NCBI GenBank assembly: GCA_003184365.1
Contig: NKYR01000020.1
Coordinates: 130,116 to 194,115, forward strand
DNA length: 64,000 nucleotides
Origin: Evernia prunastri
Lineage: Eukaryota > Ascomycota > Lecanoromycetes > Lecanorales > Parmeliaceae
Direction: 5' to 3'
A program made the position numbers and the translations under genes. The notes beneath the pieces are model-generated. The model was not told where the DNA came from and made no database searches. It saw nothing but the letters and a program-made list of their open reading frames with translations. Shown here in pieces: positions 35,598 to 45,592 of this stretch; the first letter of the stretch is position 1, and every line of letters begins with the position of its first letter.

Positions 35598-35697
35598 CTC
35601 TGCCCATTCTAATATAGTAAACTAATATTCACCCAGTGAAGATCTTGAGGTCGAGTGTTCGATTCACTCAGGTTGCATACTCTTTTTTTTTTTTTTT
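35598..35697 (+). other. tRNA-like fragment (T-arm plus poly-T)
   Basis: A perfect 5-bp T-stem (GAGTG/CACTC) encloses a canonical TTCGATT loop at 35653-35669. It is followed 13 bases later by a run of 15 T (35683-35697) resembling a Pol III terminator. Upstream, TAATATAGTAAACTAATA could be a decayed D-arm. The anticodon arm has no T33 and no good stem, and no acceptor stem forms. I read this as a tRNA relic, not a working tRNA. Confidence 0.3.
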
Positions 35698-35897
35698 CCT
35701 AGCTGCAAGCTTTCCTCTCAACTGTCCCCCCTGGCACCCTAACCATCCCATGTCGCCGTAAACACTTCTAGACAGCTCTATTCGGCGTTACCCTGAGAGC
35801 CTTCTCCAAAACCCCCAAGAAACTGAATCTGTCCGTAAATCTGTGTTCGGGAACGCCACCCCCTAGCAGGGACCTAATGTAGGGATTATCATTGGTC

Positions 35898-35995
35898 TAT
35901 CACCTTGTGCGGTGGTAAGTCACACCCGACCCCGGAACTACCCGGATAGCGCACCGCTTGGGGTAGGCTGTGAGTTATCACCGCACAAGGTGATA
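35898..35995 (-). mobile_element. miniature inverted-repeat element, copy 2
   Basis: A 98 bp sequence whose ends are near-perfect inverted repeats (left TATCACCTTGTGCGGTGGTA, right TTATCACCGCACAAGGTGATA). The centre contains AACTACCCGGATAGCGCACC. It is the same family as 9303-9414 but lies in the opposite orientation relative to the core. It is 14 bp shorter than copy 1. No coding capacity. Confidence 0.75.
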
Positions 35996-36096
35996 AGACT
36001 AAAGGTGTTTGTGTAGACTTTCGACGACGAGGTGTCCAAAAGGATCGAGCTCCCAGGCAACCTTATCGTCCTGCGAAGTTGTGGGAAATGTTTTAT

Positions 36097-36796
36097 TTAG
36101 GGAGTTTCAGACCACTTTTTTTTAGGCGCGGATTTTCTGGTCGTCGCTTTATCCGCACTCTTTGTCGCTTCCGCAAGTAAATACCAATGACCTTCTGCTC
36201 CGGTTTCGTCCATAACCGCGTAATGAAGGCTGGGATGTTTCTTACGATATCCATGCGACATATGCTCATCTTTCACTCTTTGACGGAAAGACCTCCCTGT
36301 GGAACCAACATAGGCGAGCACGTGTGCCTTAGAAGTATCGACGCTGCCAGATCCGAAAGCATACTCGTACTTTTCCCAAAAGGAGGCGTTCGCAGGGACT
36401 TTTATGATATGTAGATAGATCCCAGTGCTAACGATGTAGGGCTCAAGGGGCTTGAGAAATCTTCCGGCAGCTTCTGCTTGGTCTGTCTGTGGAAGCCTAA
36501 GAAGTTCCATAAAACCCGCATCCAAGAGGTCCATAACGCTATAGTTGATTGCGTCGACACCTTGTTGACCAATTGCGAGTGTGATGAAACTATCTGCGAG
36601 GATTCCTACGTTGCCGCATAGCACCTTCACACACTGCTTAATACGATCATTCGGATCAATTATGAATGGCCGGGCGATGGGAACCAGTGGAGGATGTAAT
36701 ATTGCTGAAAGAGGCTCTTCGTCGTTCGATATGTTGTACTGTTGCGGTAGGGGTAGGTTGAGAAGATGATGGCAGCGCGACCGTTTGAGTAGAATC
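36097..36796 (-). CDS. GIY-YIG-like domain protein, 5' end unresolved
   Basis: A frame open from about 36796 to TAA at 36097 (about 233 codons) contains GIYLHIIKVPANASFWEKYEYAF and then AHVLAYVGSTGRSFRQRV, followed by EH...LHYAVMDE. This is the layout of a fungal GIY-YIG-like nuclease domain, with an unusually long gap between GIY and YVG. The C-terminus is Lys-rich. There is no in-frame ATG at the start. A CTGCAG acceptor at 36797-36802 would allow an upstream exon, but the preceding coding-like frame (MTEITKDLKKRPAI...) lies in another phase and offers no good donor. Either a small first exon is missed or the gene is frameshifted. Confidence 0.5.
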
Positions 36797-38026
36797 CTGC
36801 AGTGTTGACATAGTCGTGGGAGTCGGGGTCGACAATCGCGGGCCTCTTCTTAAGGTCTTTCGTTATTTCAGTCAAGCATTTGCAGGAGAGATAGTAAGGT
36901 GAGCGTTCTCAGGCATGATGGCAGCACACGTCAAGGTACAGAATTTGTGGCAAGCTAGTAGATGTGTTGAGGGTACATTTCAAATTTGTGCAGGCTAAGG
37001 ATCTATTTCACCTATGCAACCGAGACAATATAACCAAGACATCCAAATCTCTGACCGAGAGTCAGTCATTATTACCCAAACGCCTCTCACACATGCTCAG
37101 GTCAGATCATAGAAGAATCTCATAGTCATGGCTTGAAGGAAAAGAAGCAATGGGAGCAAGAAATGCAGCCAATTTTCGGCATGACCATGAATAAATGGCA
37201 TAACTAACGGAAAAAACCCCGACATAAATCAGTTCGTACATCCTGAGAGGATGTGGATCCAACACGGTTTGGATGTATGTCGGTGTTTGCTGATCGGATA
37301 GAATGGCTGTGTTGGTGATCAAGTGTATAAATGTGTGGCTTTTTCTCAGAATGTTCACGGGGAAATGAAGAAGTCGACAAGGAGACCGTGGAGAGATTAT
37401 GTTGTGAGTCTTATTGAAATCAAGGGGTCTTCCCTTAATTTCTCTTGAGACCTAAATTTTGCGTCCATCTTACTCTCTCTGCCCTGGAGCAAGCCGAATA
37501 GCACTCATGGCTTTCTCAGCCTCCGCTTTGTCCTCTGCGTTGACCTTTCCAACTTCCCTTGCATACCCTAATCCTTTCCTTCCCACTACACAGCTAGTAG
37601 CCATCATCGAGGCGACGAAATCCTACTTCAGACATTACGAGCATTCATTTGTGCCAGACTGCCAGCGCTGCAATCTAATGGGGTTTAGGGGACGGCTGAG
37701 GACTGAGGCAAGCTCAATGATATCACAAGCCTAAGCGATGACGCTGGTCTTGTTGAGTGAGTAGGTGAGGAGGTGTGTCTTTTATCGCAACTGAGCCTTC
37801 ACTATACGCGCTGAGGAGTGGTCGAGGGAGAGTGCGCTGGTGCGCGAAATGGCAGAGATACAATTGTGATGGCGCCGTTACGGACGAGATGCAAATTTTC
37901 ACACTGCAACGACGAATCGGGAAATGATGATGGGAAAGCTATCAATGCATGCTATCCGTCCTGCGGATTAGTCTATCAATCCACAATTGCATGATTCGTT
38001 ATCGATGGCCAGCTGCAATCAGAATC
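36797..38026. other. intergenic region
   Basis: The first 100 bp may hold the unresolved 5' exon of the GIY-YIG-like gene. The rest shows no recognisable gene, and the open frame at 37459-37734 (plus) has no family features. Confidence 0.45.
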
Positions 38027-39259
38027 TCACTGACGGAAACTCGCAGGTCTCGTGGCAGACCCCCTTTGTCTCATCCGGCAAACAGTTGCCAGACATACTC
38101 TGTCTTGTCGCTCTCGTACTTCCAGCCGAAAACCCTTGGCGACGCACGCTGCGCGGAGATCAATGATGCCAGGTGATGTGGGACCGAAGTTACCGCCCGT
38201 GTTCCAGCAGTGCTCACAGAACGCAAGGACTCTCAGATTAGGCAAATGTGTATTCTTATCCTCTAGAATCTCCTGTGCAGTCCAGAGTAGATCCAGAGGA
38301 TGTTCGACGTAGCGGGTCCAGTCCTGCAGATGGAGTTCCTCGAGTGAAGGGGGCAGTGAGTCGGCTGGTCTAGCCCCTCGAGGTGCGCAGCAGTGACCCA
38401 AGTAGAAATGATCCAATTCTAGCCTCCTGAGAACTTCGAAACCGTGGAAGCTCCCGAAGCAATCGTCGGGACAGAATTGAGCTGTGAGGGTTAGGGTTTG
38501 GAGTGACTGTTTGGCATGGGCTAAAAGAGCAGTGCGGAGCGCGGACATCTCTGTGTTTAACTGAGCCTCTAAGCTGAAAGCCTTCAATCCTCTGAAGCCT
38601 TGGATAAGGTCAATAAGTGCCCTGGCGTCTACCTTCACAACATCTTCAATTATCAAAGTCTCCACGCTCGAACTCCCAACTGCTAAATCGAGGTCGAGGT
38701 CGAGATGTAACAATTGTGCTTCCACTCCGGTCATGGTCTCCCCTGCCTGCCGAGCGTGAATGTACTTTACGGAGGGCAGTTTAGCGAAGCTTTTCACGAG
38801 GCGCAAGTTATTATTTGCGATTTGGCAATTGTCGTTTAGGAGTTTGACTTCGACAAGCTGTCCGAGCACTTCTGTGTCCTGTTTGCTCGAGATGTACTGA
38901 AGAGTCCGAAAGAACTCATTATTACGAAAATTGTATTCAATCTCCGTAAACACAAGGGACTCCAGATTGGGCAAGGCCATGAGTAGGAGCGCAATGATAG
39001 GATCGTCATGTCCAGCCTCGATCTTCTCGACTAGAGGCTCGACGTTGCCTAAAAAGAGTTCAGCTTTCATCGCCGCTTGCTCGAAAAGCTCCATGTCTTC
39101 TTCTGCGTAAGGGGAGTCGAAGTCAGGTTTCCCCTCGTCGTCGGATGGTGGATGGAATGAGTAAGGATCGTCGACGTTGTCCCTCGTATCAGTCTCCCAA
39201 CCGGTATGCCAGCAATTGATGGCAAGAGTCTCGACATAGAGAGCGACATGAGGATTCAT
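38027..39259 (-). CDS. leucine-rich C-terminal body of an F-box/LRR-type protein
   Basis: A 410-aa frame from ATG 39259. It opens NPHVALYVETLAINCWHTGW, the phrase that in many fungal F-box proteins follows the F-box and a short linker. Leu-rich stretches typical of irregular LRRs follow (LLMALPNLESLVFTEIEY, VETLIIEDVVKVDARALIDL, LEELHLQDWTRYVEHPL, LPNLRVLAFCEHCW). An acidic segment (DDEGKPDFDSPYAEEDMELF) lies near residue 45. The F-box itself is in the separate frame at 39256-39548. The two frames overlap by ATGA and differ by one base, so this body either stands alone or the gene is broken. Confidence 0.6.
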   Translation of the reverse strand: MNPHVALYVETLAINCWHTGWETDTRDNVDDPYSFHPPSDDEGKPDFDSPYAEEDMELFEQAAMKAELFLGNVEPLVEKIEAGHDDPIIALLLMALPNLESLVFTEIEYNFRNNEFFRTLQYISSKQDTEVLGQLVEVKLLNDNCQIANNNLRLVKSFAKLPSVKYIHARQAGETMTGVEAQLLHLDLDLDLAVGSSSVETLIIEDVVKVDARALIDLIQGFRGLKAFSLEAQLNTEMSALRTALLAHAKQSLQTLTLTAQFCPDDCFGSFHGFEVLRRLELDHFYLGHCCAPRGARPADSLPPSLEELHLQDWTRYVEHPLDLLWTAQEILEDKNTHLPNLRVLAFCEHCWNTGGNFGPTSPGIIDLRAACVAKGFRLEVRERQDRVCLATVCRMRQRGSATRPASFRQ

Positions 39260-39548
39260 TTGCGATGCTCCAACAGAAATGGTCCGGCCAGAGCATGGAT
39301 GCGCTTTGACACTAGAGCAAAGCTCTTGATATCTTCTGGCCGCAGCACATGGCTCCAGACTTTATGATTTCCATAGTCAGCATATCTTTTCTCGGACCAA
39401 TTTGGAGTCGTGGATCATGTCTCGGGAGTATTTGACTCCTACGACGTATCTGACGACTCATATTGCAATAAAGCAGGAAAAGATGGCTCGAAAAGCATAA
39501 CTCACCATCAGCAAGAAGCTCGTTTGGCAGATCGGACAATGTTGCCAT
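39256..39548 (-). CDS. F-box fragment, two exons, out of frame with the downstream LRR body
   Basis: Exons (minus) are 39548-39506 and 39359-39256, joined across a 146 bp GT..AAG intron with phase preserved. The 48-residue product starts MATLSDLPNELLAD and continues VWSHVLRPEDIKSFALVSKR, then IHALAGPFLLEHRK and TGA: a good F-box, the Skp1-binding module of SCF ubiquitin ligases. The TGA overlaps the ATG of the LRR frame (ATGA at 39259-39256). The linker expected between an F-box and the NPHVALYVE region is missing, so a small deletion with frameshift is likely. Confidence 0.55.
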
Positions 39549-40492
39549 GGCAAAACCATTCACTCGGCTGCTGATAGATGCCTAGCTTGGGGACTTTTTC
39601 GTTGACACTAGTTTAAGCTTGTGCACTTGGTTTTCTAGAGGTGTGTGCTGTTTGAAAGTGAGAAGAAGTGATAAGGCTCTTGGGTTTGAATTAACACACT
39701 GGCGGCTAGCGTCTAATCGTGAACACATTTGCTCCGAAATCGTCGGCAATGCTTGGCACTGGTGATCAACTGCCTCCGGCATGATGCTCTCTACATTCAA
39801 TACTTCAACTTTAGCTTTAGACCCAATTGCGATACTATTAACGGCGTGAATGCTGTAAGAGTATCTCCTACAGCTTTCCGTGCAAGTGAATTTACTTTTA
39901 AATCGTCACTTCAGAAGAACCGGATTAGTGAAATACTATCCTGAGCGGAAAACATGTCACTTACTTCGCTCGAGTCTCTAGTGGCTTATTATTCATTCAA
40001 TTTCACGTTTTGAAATCGCGAGAAGAAGGTGCTTGAATGATATATAGACGTCTTTGCAGATTGATCCGGAATTCACGGGATTCTGAGTCTATGAGGGGTG
40101 CGTCAGCTCTCCAATGTCAAGCATTGCGGAGGATGTTGAATACGCTCAATAAACGTGTAATTGTGGCCCTCATTGGAACCGACTTAGCACCGTTCGAACC
40201 TGAGACACTCTATAAATTCAAATCGAAACGAGAGAAAGGAGGGACTCCAAGCTACTCGACAATGTTCTACTTAAAAGTTTCGATACAGCTTCTGTAGCGA
40301 AAGTTGGGTGCGAAGACAGGACTTGTCTTGATGTTCTTGGGCCGCCCAGATCCAACGAATTGAATAGCTGGACCACGATTATTCTACCTGCTTGTTCTTC
40401 TCAACGGCTCGTCATTGTCTGCTCATAGCGTCTATCGGAGGTCAAGTAGTCAAGTCTCACTTGGAAGCCATGATGACAACATCCCCCCTTCC
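39549..40492. other. intergenic region
   Basis: About 940 bp with no recognised gene. It contains the promoter of the minus-strand F-box gene and the 3' flank of the GNAT gene. An open frame at 40037-40297 (plus) is not convincing. Confidence 0.45.
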
Positions 40493-41095
40493 TCAAAACC
40501 TTCTCGGTCTCCACAACTCCAGAAAGACACTATCGCACCACCCAGCATCTGTCTCGCACGTCTTCTTCTCCCTACGCGTTTCGACAAAGCCAAATCTATT
40601 CAGCACCTTGATGCTACCCCTATTCCTAGGGTCCACATCGGCAACCAGCTTTCTTACTCCCCTTTCCCAGAAAGTTGGAATGAGGGTCGCCAATACTTCG
40701 CTCATGTAGCCCTGGTTCCAGTAACTTTGGTGAAGCATGAACGCAATCTCGCCTGTTGCTTCGTCCCAGATTCCTGCCGTGCCTATGACTTTGTCTTTGT
40801 CGACAGCGGTGGTAGAAGCCTTGAGAGGACCTGGAGCAGGGAGCACGATAGCGAACTCGATGTTTCCGTTTGTAGAGGAAGCTATCATTTTATGGAGGTA
40901 CTGCTTTGTTTCGTCGATGGAGGTATGAGTCGGCCAAGCCCAGAACCGCATTACGTCGCGGCTGCTGAAGACTTCGTGGAAGTCGGCGAGATTGCTCTCG
41001 CGGGCTTCTCGTAGCTGGAGGCGTTGGGTTTTGATGCTTAGACATCGGTTGCTTCGGCGCTGGACGTTGTGGTCTGGATGGCGAATGGGAGCCAT
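40493..41095 (-). CDS. GNAT-family N-acetyltransferase
   Basis: A single-exon, 200-aa protein from ATG 41095. It has the RimJ/RimL-like GNAT layout: an N-terminal strand TQRLQLREARESNLADFHEV, VMRFWAWPTHTSIDETKQYL, then IGTAGIWDEATGEIAFMLHQ. The acetyl-CoA loop region is YWNQGYMSEVLATLIPTFWE, followed by GVRKLVADVDPRNRGSIKVL and NRFGFVE. These proteins acetylate small molecules or protein N-termini using acetyl-CoA. The substrate cannot be inferred. The length is normal for the family, with no introns and no frameshift. Confidence 0.88.
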   Translation of the reverse strand: MAPIRHPDHNVQRRSNRCLSIKTQRLQLREARESNLADFHEVFSSRDVMRFWAWPTHTSIDETKQYLHKMIASSTNGNIEFAIVLPAPGPLKASTTAVDKDKVIGTAGIWDEATGEIAFMLHQSYWNQGYMSEVLATLIPTFWERGVRKLVADVDPRNRGSIKVLNRFGFVETRREKKTCETDAGWCDSVFLELWRPRRF

Positions 41096-41775
41096 TGCAG
41101 ACCGTGGAGTTGGCGATGTGATCGATGTGGTGATCCTTGAGAGACTAAAGGACTCGAGGCACGATAATGATCCTTGGAAGGAGCTCTGATGGCTCTTTGC
41201 TGTTCACGGGTTCTGAGTAAGAACAGAACATTGATGGCACCGGACAATTGAGGGGTGGACGAATCAACTGCTAGGATAATGGATCGTTAGCTTGACGATT
41301 GCGGACTTTCTGTCAACACAGCTGCAGACTCAACACCACAGATTCGGGCACTAAGAAGAAAATGACCAACCCCCTCTTTTTTTTCCGCGTCTTCACTCCC
41401 TCGCTCTTATTTCTTGACATCCTTCACCTTCTTCACCAATCGACCTTCAACCTTCCCACACCCAGCAACATCAAGCTTACACACTGCACATCACTGTCAG
41501 CAAACTCATACCATCTTAGAACCAAACACTTTGCATACCAACTTTATTACAAGCCTCCCTCCTCACCACCACACATTCACACAACGTCGACAGACTTAGG
41601 TCGCGTCATCGCCGACTACCCACAACACTCTCCCAATTACCTCGACCTGTCCCCACAGACTTACCTTGACTTGGTCGTGGCCATCCAGCCTTGACATACT
41701 CTCCTGACACATCCTGCTACTATCCTCGATCCCTCTCAACACAAATCTCTTCCTTGTTTCGATCCTTTAGTCACC
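41096..41775. other. divergent promoter region, GNAT / ubiquitin protease
   Basis: 680 bp between divergent starts. The plus strand is C/T- and CA-rich from about 41380 to 41770, typical of a fungal leader ahead of the protease ATG (41776). No gene seen. Confidence 0.45.
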
Positions 41776-44349
41776 ATGCCGGGCCCCGAACAGCGAAAGA
41801 GAGAAAAGGAGGCCAATAGGCAGAAAATGCTGAAGTTTATCAGAGCTCGTTATGCAGACAAGGAAAAGGGAAAGTCTGGGGCTTCCAACCTCAAGGTATG
41901 CACCTAACCCAAAACATCACGCGACATACTGAGCAGCTCATCAACAGAAGCCGGTGAACACCACCGACAATGACAACACCCCCGCAACCACGGGGTTTCG
42001 CGTCCCTCCGCCAGTGGTTTTCACAACCGGCCACGTCATGAGGAGAGATAGCAAGGGCAGGGTAGGCGTTCTTTACGATGATCAAGTAACGTTGTGTCAT
42101 GCTGAGCAACGTTATGTAGATGGAGATCTACAAAGACCCTTCAAGCTCAGCCTCTCGGAAACGAAAGGCTGAAGAAAGTGACGAGGCCTCTGAATCCGAG
42201 CAGGAGATCCGGCCCCAACAACGCCGCGCGACAAAGAAGGCCAAGGCCACAATTGGCTATGGCCCAGGTGCAGATGGACCCTACAGGGGTACTGCACCTG
42301 CTCGTGCACTTGCACAAAAGTCGACCAACGCACCGCTCAAGGTTCGGGACCAGGTTGCGAAGCAGGACACTAAGAACCTGAACCGTGACGCCCCGAGGCA
42401 AAAGGTGTTCAGTGATGTAAGTGATTCAAGCTCCAACAAAGTCCTATCAGCTAACGTCGTCGATGTAGAAGAAGACGAGCCGGCTCACACAGAGTCAACC
42501 AGCTCAGGGCGCGCCCAAAGTGGCCGACCCAGAACCAATGAAGGGAGTCGAGACCAGTCCTCTTGGGCCGTGCAAGAGGAAGGCAGAGCGTGATCTGGAG
42601 AACCCGATCACGAAGAAGCCTAAGTGCTCGACAACACTCCAACCCACTCGAAAACCGGGGGGGTTTTTCCAAAGTATACAGCGAGCAGGCCATACGGCCG
42701 CGACACCTACAGTAAGCATTACCACCACCGCAGGAATGTTGCTAGCTAATAAGTGTTCAGAATATAAAGCATGTCAGAGAAGTGGTGAAGGTACCATGTG
42801 CTTCCCAACCACACCAATCGCTTGTGGCCAAACAGAGGCTTCCTGGCCCCAGCAGTGGCACAAGCAACAAGTCGGCACCGCCGAAGACCCTCGAGACGAA
42901 TGAAGGGTCTCCAAGAGCGAAGAACGCCGAAGCAAGGACTTCGAGCAAGAGGAGGTATATAGAGGATGATACGGAGCAGGGGACCTCAAAGAAAGCAAAG
43001 GTATGCCGTCACTAAGTTGGCTCAATGTTTGGGCTAAAGGATGGTGCAAAGCTTTCGGGTCCAGCGTGCTCGGCGGGGAAGGCTTCAATCGCTGAAGAAG
43101 AGCCAGAGGAGCCACCAAAAGGGCTGGCAAACCATTATAGGTCTTGCTTTGCCAACGCTGGATTACAGTGTCTTTTTGGCGTTCCGGAGCTGTCAGCGCA
43201 CTTTGAGGCCTCCAAAGGGGAGACTTTGGAAGACGTGCAGGAGATAGTAGCAGGGGATGCTACCCTGTCACAAAAGGGGAAGCCAACGAGAGATCTCCAA
43301 AAGAAGAGAGAATCGTTGAGGTCAGCCTTTGCGGCGTCAAAGGACAAAATGTAGGCTTTCGATCACATACTTGGTATCTTTGCTTACACGGTCCAGCTCG
43401 ATTGGCGCCTATTTCGGCGAACTGGCCAGAGCCCTTCGAGCCAAACCCGGCGGCGGCTCAGTGTCTCCGTTCGTATTCCTCCAGGCTTTCGGAACCCTTT
43501 TCAAAGACAAGGATACCGGCATTCCATTGGATGGAGGTAGTTCGCAGGACACGTCGCAGTTTGTCGACGAGCTGCTTGAGCGACTTCACGAGGAAAATCG
43601 TACAGCAGACGCAGAGAAGCCCAGCTTGGTTCAAGATCTTTTCAACGTCCAAAAAGCCGTGAAGGTAGGTCCTTGTCGCCGGAAATCCTCCAAGCGTGCA
43701 CAGCTAACGATTTTTTAAGCTGGAGTGTACAAGTTGCGGCCATCTTAGGGACGTTACCGAACAGCCAGCGGATCGGTACACACTGGATGCGGTCCTCCCC
43801 GTCGCTGAACAAGCAACCACCCTTGCTAAGCTTCTCAGCGACGTGAAAACGAGCGAGTCCCTGGAAGACCACAAGTGTCCGCGCTGCGAGAACTACGATA
43901 CAACCAGACAAGACGTCTATGTTAAAAAGATGTCAAAATATCTGATTGTCCGAGCTCCTCGAGTAAGACACAGAGTCAACCGGTACGGTGGCCACGTATT
44001 GGACAGAAAGACGAACATGCCAATTCTCGAGAAGAGAGATACCGCAATTGGCTTTTCTCGAAAGGAGCTCGACCTGTCGCCTCTGCTGGAGTCCGGGCAG
44101 GATAGTGAAAGCCATAGATACGAGCTGTTCGGCTTAGTTGAGCACTGGGGCAACGGGCAAGGGACTCTTACCTTTGAGAGCCAAATATCCTTGCTAACGG
44201 TGACTTATAGGTACAACGATGGGCACTACGTGGCTGCCAGGAAGTTCGAAGGCCGTTGGTATCGCATCGACGACCGTGAGGTCGAGCTTATCTCCGAATA
44301 TGATCTGCCCAAGCAGGGTCAGCTTTTCTTCCTCAGGAGAGTGGAGTGA
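41776..44349 (+). CDS. ubiquitin-specific protease (USP/UBP, peptidase C19)
   Basis: Deubiquitinating cysteine protease. Modelled exons are 41776-41895, 41948-42061, 42120-42416, 42469-42711, 42761-43000, 43052-43350, 43397-43664, 43720-44156 and 44211-44349 (718 aa). The first 340 residues are basic, Lys/Ser-rich and probably disordered. The Cys box is GLANHYRSCFANAGLQCLF (Cys about 370; the Asn five residues before it is kept, but the usual GNTCYMNS is altered). Next come QDTSQFVDELLERLHEE, a zinc-binding pair CTSC...CPRC and a His box GHYVAARKFEGRWYRIDD (His about 678). The last intron (44157-44210, 54 bp) starts GC and is in frame without stops. Removing it restores HWGNGYNDGHYVA. The intron 43001-43051 acceptor is uncertain. 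Not assignable to a named yeast UBP. Confidence 0.85.
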
Positions 44350-44489
44350 TCTAGGAAACTCGCGATCTTGTTCGGTCATTGAGCAACTGCCACCAGACTC
44401 GCGCGCTATGCCAAAGGCAAAGCCGTCACGCAGCAGAAAGCTTGGGACAATGGCGCATTCAACGTCCATACCACACCGTTGTTAGGAAA

Positions 44490-44945
44490 GACGAAGACGG
44501 CACAGCAACAGAGGCTCGAAGAGCCACCGCAATGGATATCGATATTCTCTCAGTCTTTGGGGAAAAAGGAGAGGCTGAGAATGATCTGAAAGAAGACGGC
44601 ACAGCAACAGAGGCTCAAAGAGCCACTGCAATGAATATCGATGTCACTCAGTCTTTGGGGCAAAGAGAGAGGCTGAGAATGATCTGAAGGAAGACAGCGC
44701 AACAACAGAGGCTCAAAGATGCCACTGCAACGAATATATATTTCTCTTAGTCTTTGGAAAAAGGGGAGAGGCTAGAATGATCTGAACGAGAGCGCTGTTA
44801 AGAAGCAGGGAACAAATATATATCCCATCGTTGTTAGGAAGGACGAAGGCGGCACAGCAACAGAGGCTCAAAGATGCCACGGTGACGAATCTATATATCT
44901 CTTAGTCTTTGGGAAATTGGGACAGGCTGAGAATGATTTGAATGA
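44490..44945 (+). repeat. about 99-bp tandem/interspersed repeats 3' of the protease gene
   Basis: Four related copies begin with GAAGACGGCACAGCAACAGAGGCTC or a variant, at 44493, 44592, 44690 and 44845. Each continues with AGAGCCACTGCAATGRATATCGAT and CTCAGTCTTTGGGG, ending GAGGCTGAGAATGATCTGAA. Copies 1 and 4 are both preceded by CGTTGTTAGGAA, implying a larger repeat unit. One frame of copies 1-2 reads as a repeated acidic peptide (DGTATEA, RATAMDIDI, EAENDLK), so the array may derive from a coding tail. Copies 3 and 4 are decayed. Confidence 0.8.
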
Positions 44946-45592
44946 GAGTGCTGTTAAGGAGCAGAGAGTAGACGTACTTCGGTTACAGAATCTTATGTGA
45001 TATATAGACTTATGTGATATATAGAATCGAGAGACTTGCAAGACAATGCAAAATGCGGTCATACTATCGAATTTTCTCTACTGCAATGGTCTTCTTCTTG
45101 ACGTCAATCATTATAGGAGTTGATGCGGGGAAACGAGTCGTAGAGCTTTCCCTCGGTCTCCACACTTACTTACTTCTTTTCTCCAACTTCTAGGTTTTCG
45201 GCTCGAGGCTCGCTGCTCCCTTGTCTAAATGGTATGTGGTTTGCTTTCAGACTGTGCCGAGGAGGGATGTCACGTTGACCCGAGCTTTCCCCGGCTCCTT
45301 CCCCCCGCCCAAGGTAAGATTACATTAGTGAAAGTAAGAGTCTGAACAACTAGACTAGTAGAGCAGGTCTACTCTACTATCTATTTTGCATGCAAACAAT
45401 GTCTGCGTAACGCTGAAAAGCGAAGTCGACATCTCTACAGCATGTGGACTTACAGATAGGTTCGGCAGCAAATGTACGACGTATTGATATGCCTTATTGA
45501 GTGTACGTCCATCGTTGAAGACTCTGCTCTGACGACGTCGTTGCCGATAAGAATTCATGCCGAACATGACCGTTTATCTCTACTGAGGTGCA
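44946..45592. other. intergenic DNA with a dispersed 100-bp relic
   Basis: No gene seen. Around 45127-45225 the words AGAGCTTTCCCTCGGTCTCCACACTTAC and GGCTCGAGGCTCGCTGCTCCC resemble 51330-51475 upstream of the helicase gene, suggesting a shared dispersed sequence. Confidence 0.5.

Larger units (their letters stand above)
33489..35897. other. intergenic region, G/T-skewed in the middle
   Basis: No gene recognised in 2.4 kb. The plus strand is strongly G- and T-rich from about 34340 to 35300 (runs of GGTGGGTGG, GGGGTGGGGG), giving a false open frame at 35014-35283. A GGTAGGTAGGTAGG run is at about 34068-34085, a CCAGT array at 34141-34165 and a tRNA-like fragment at 35598-35697. Confidence 0.5.
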
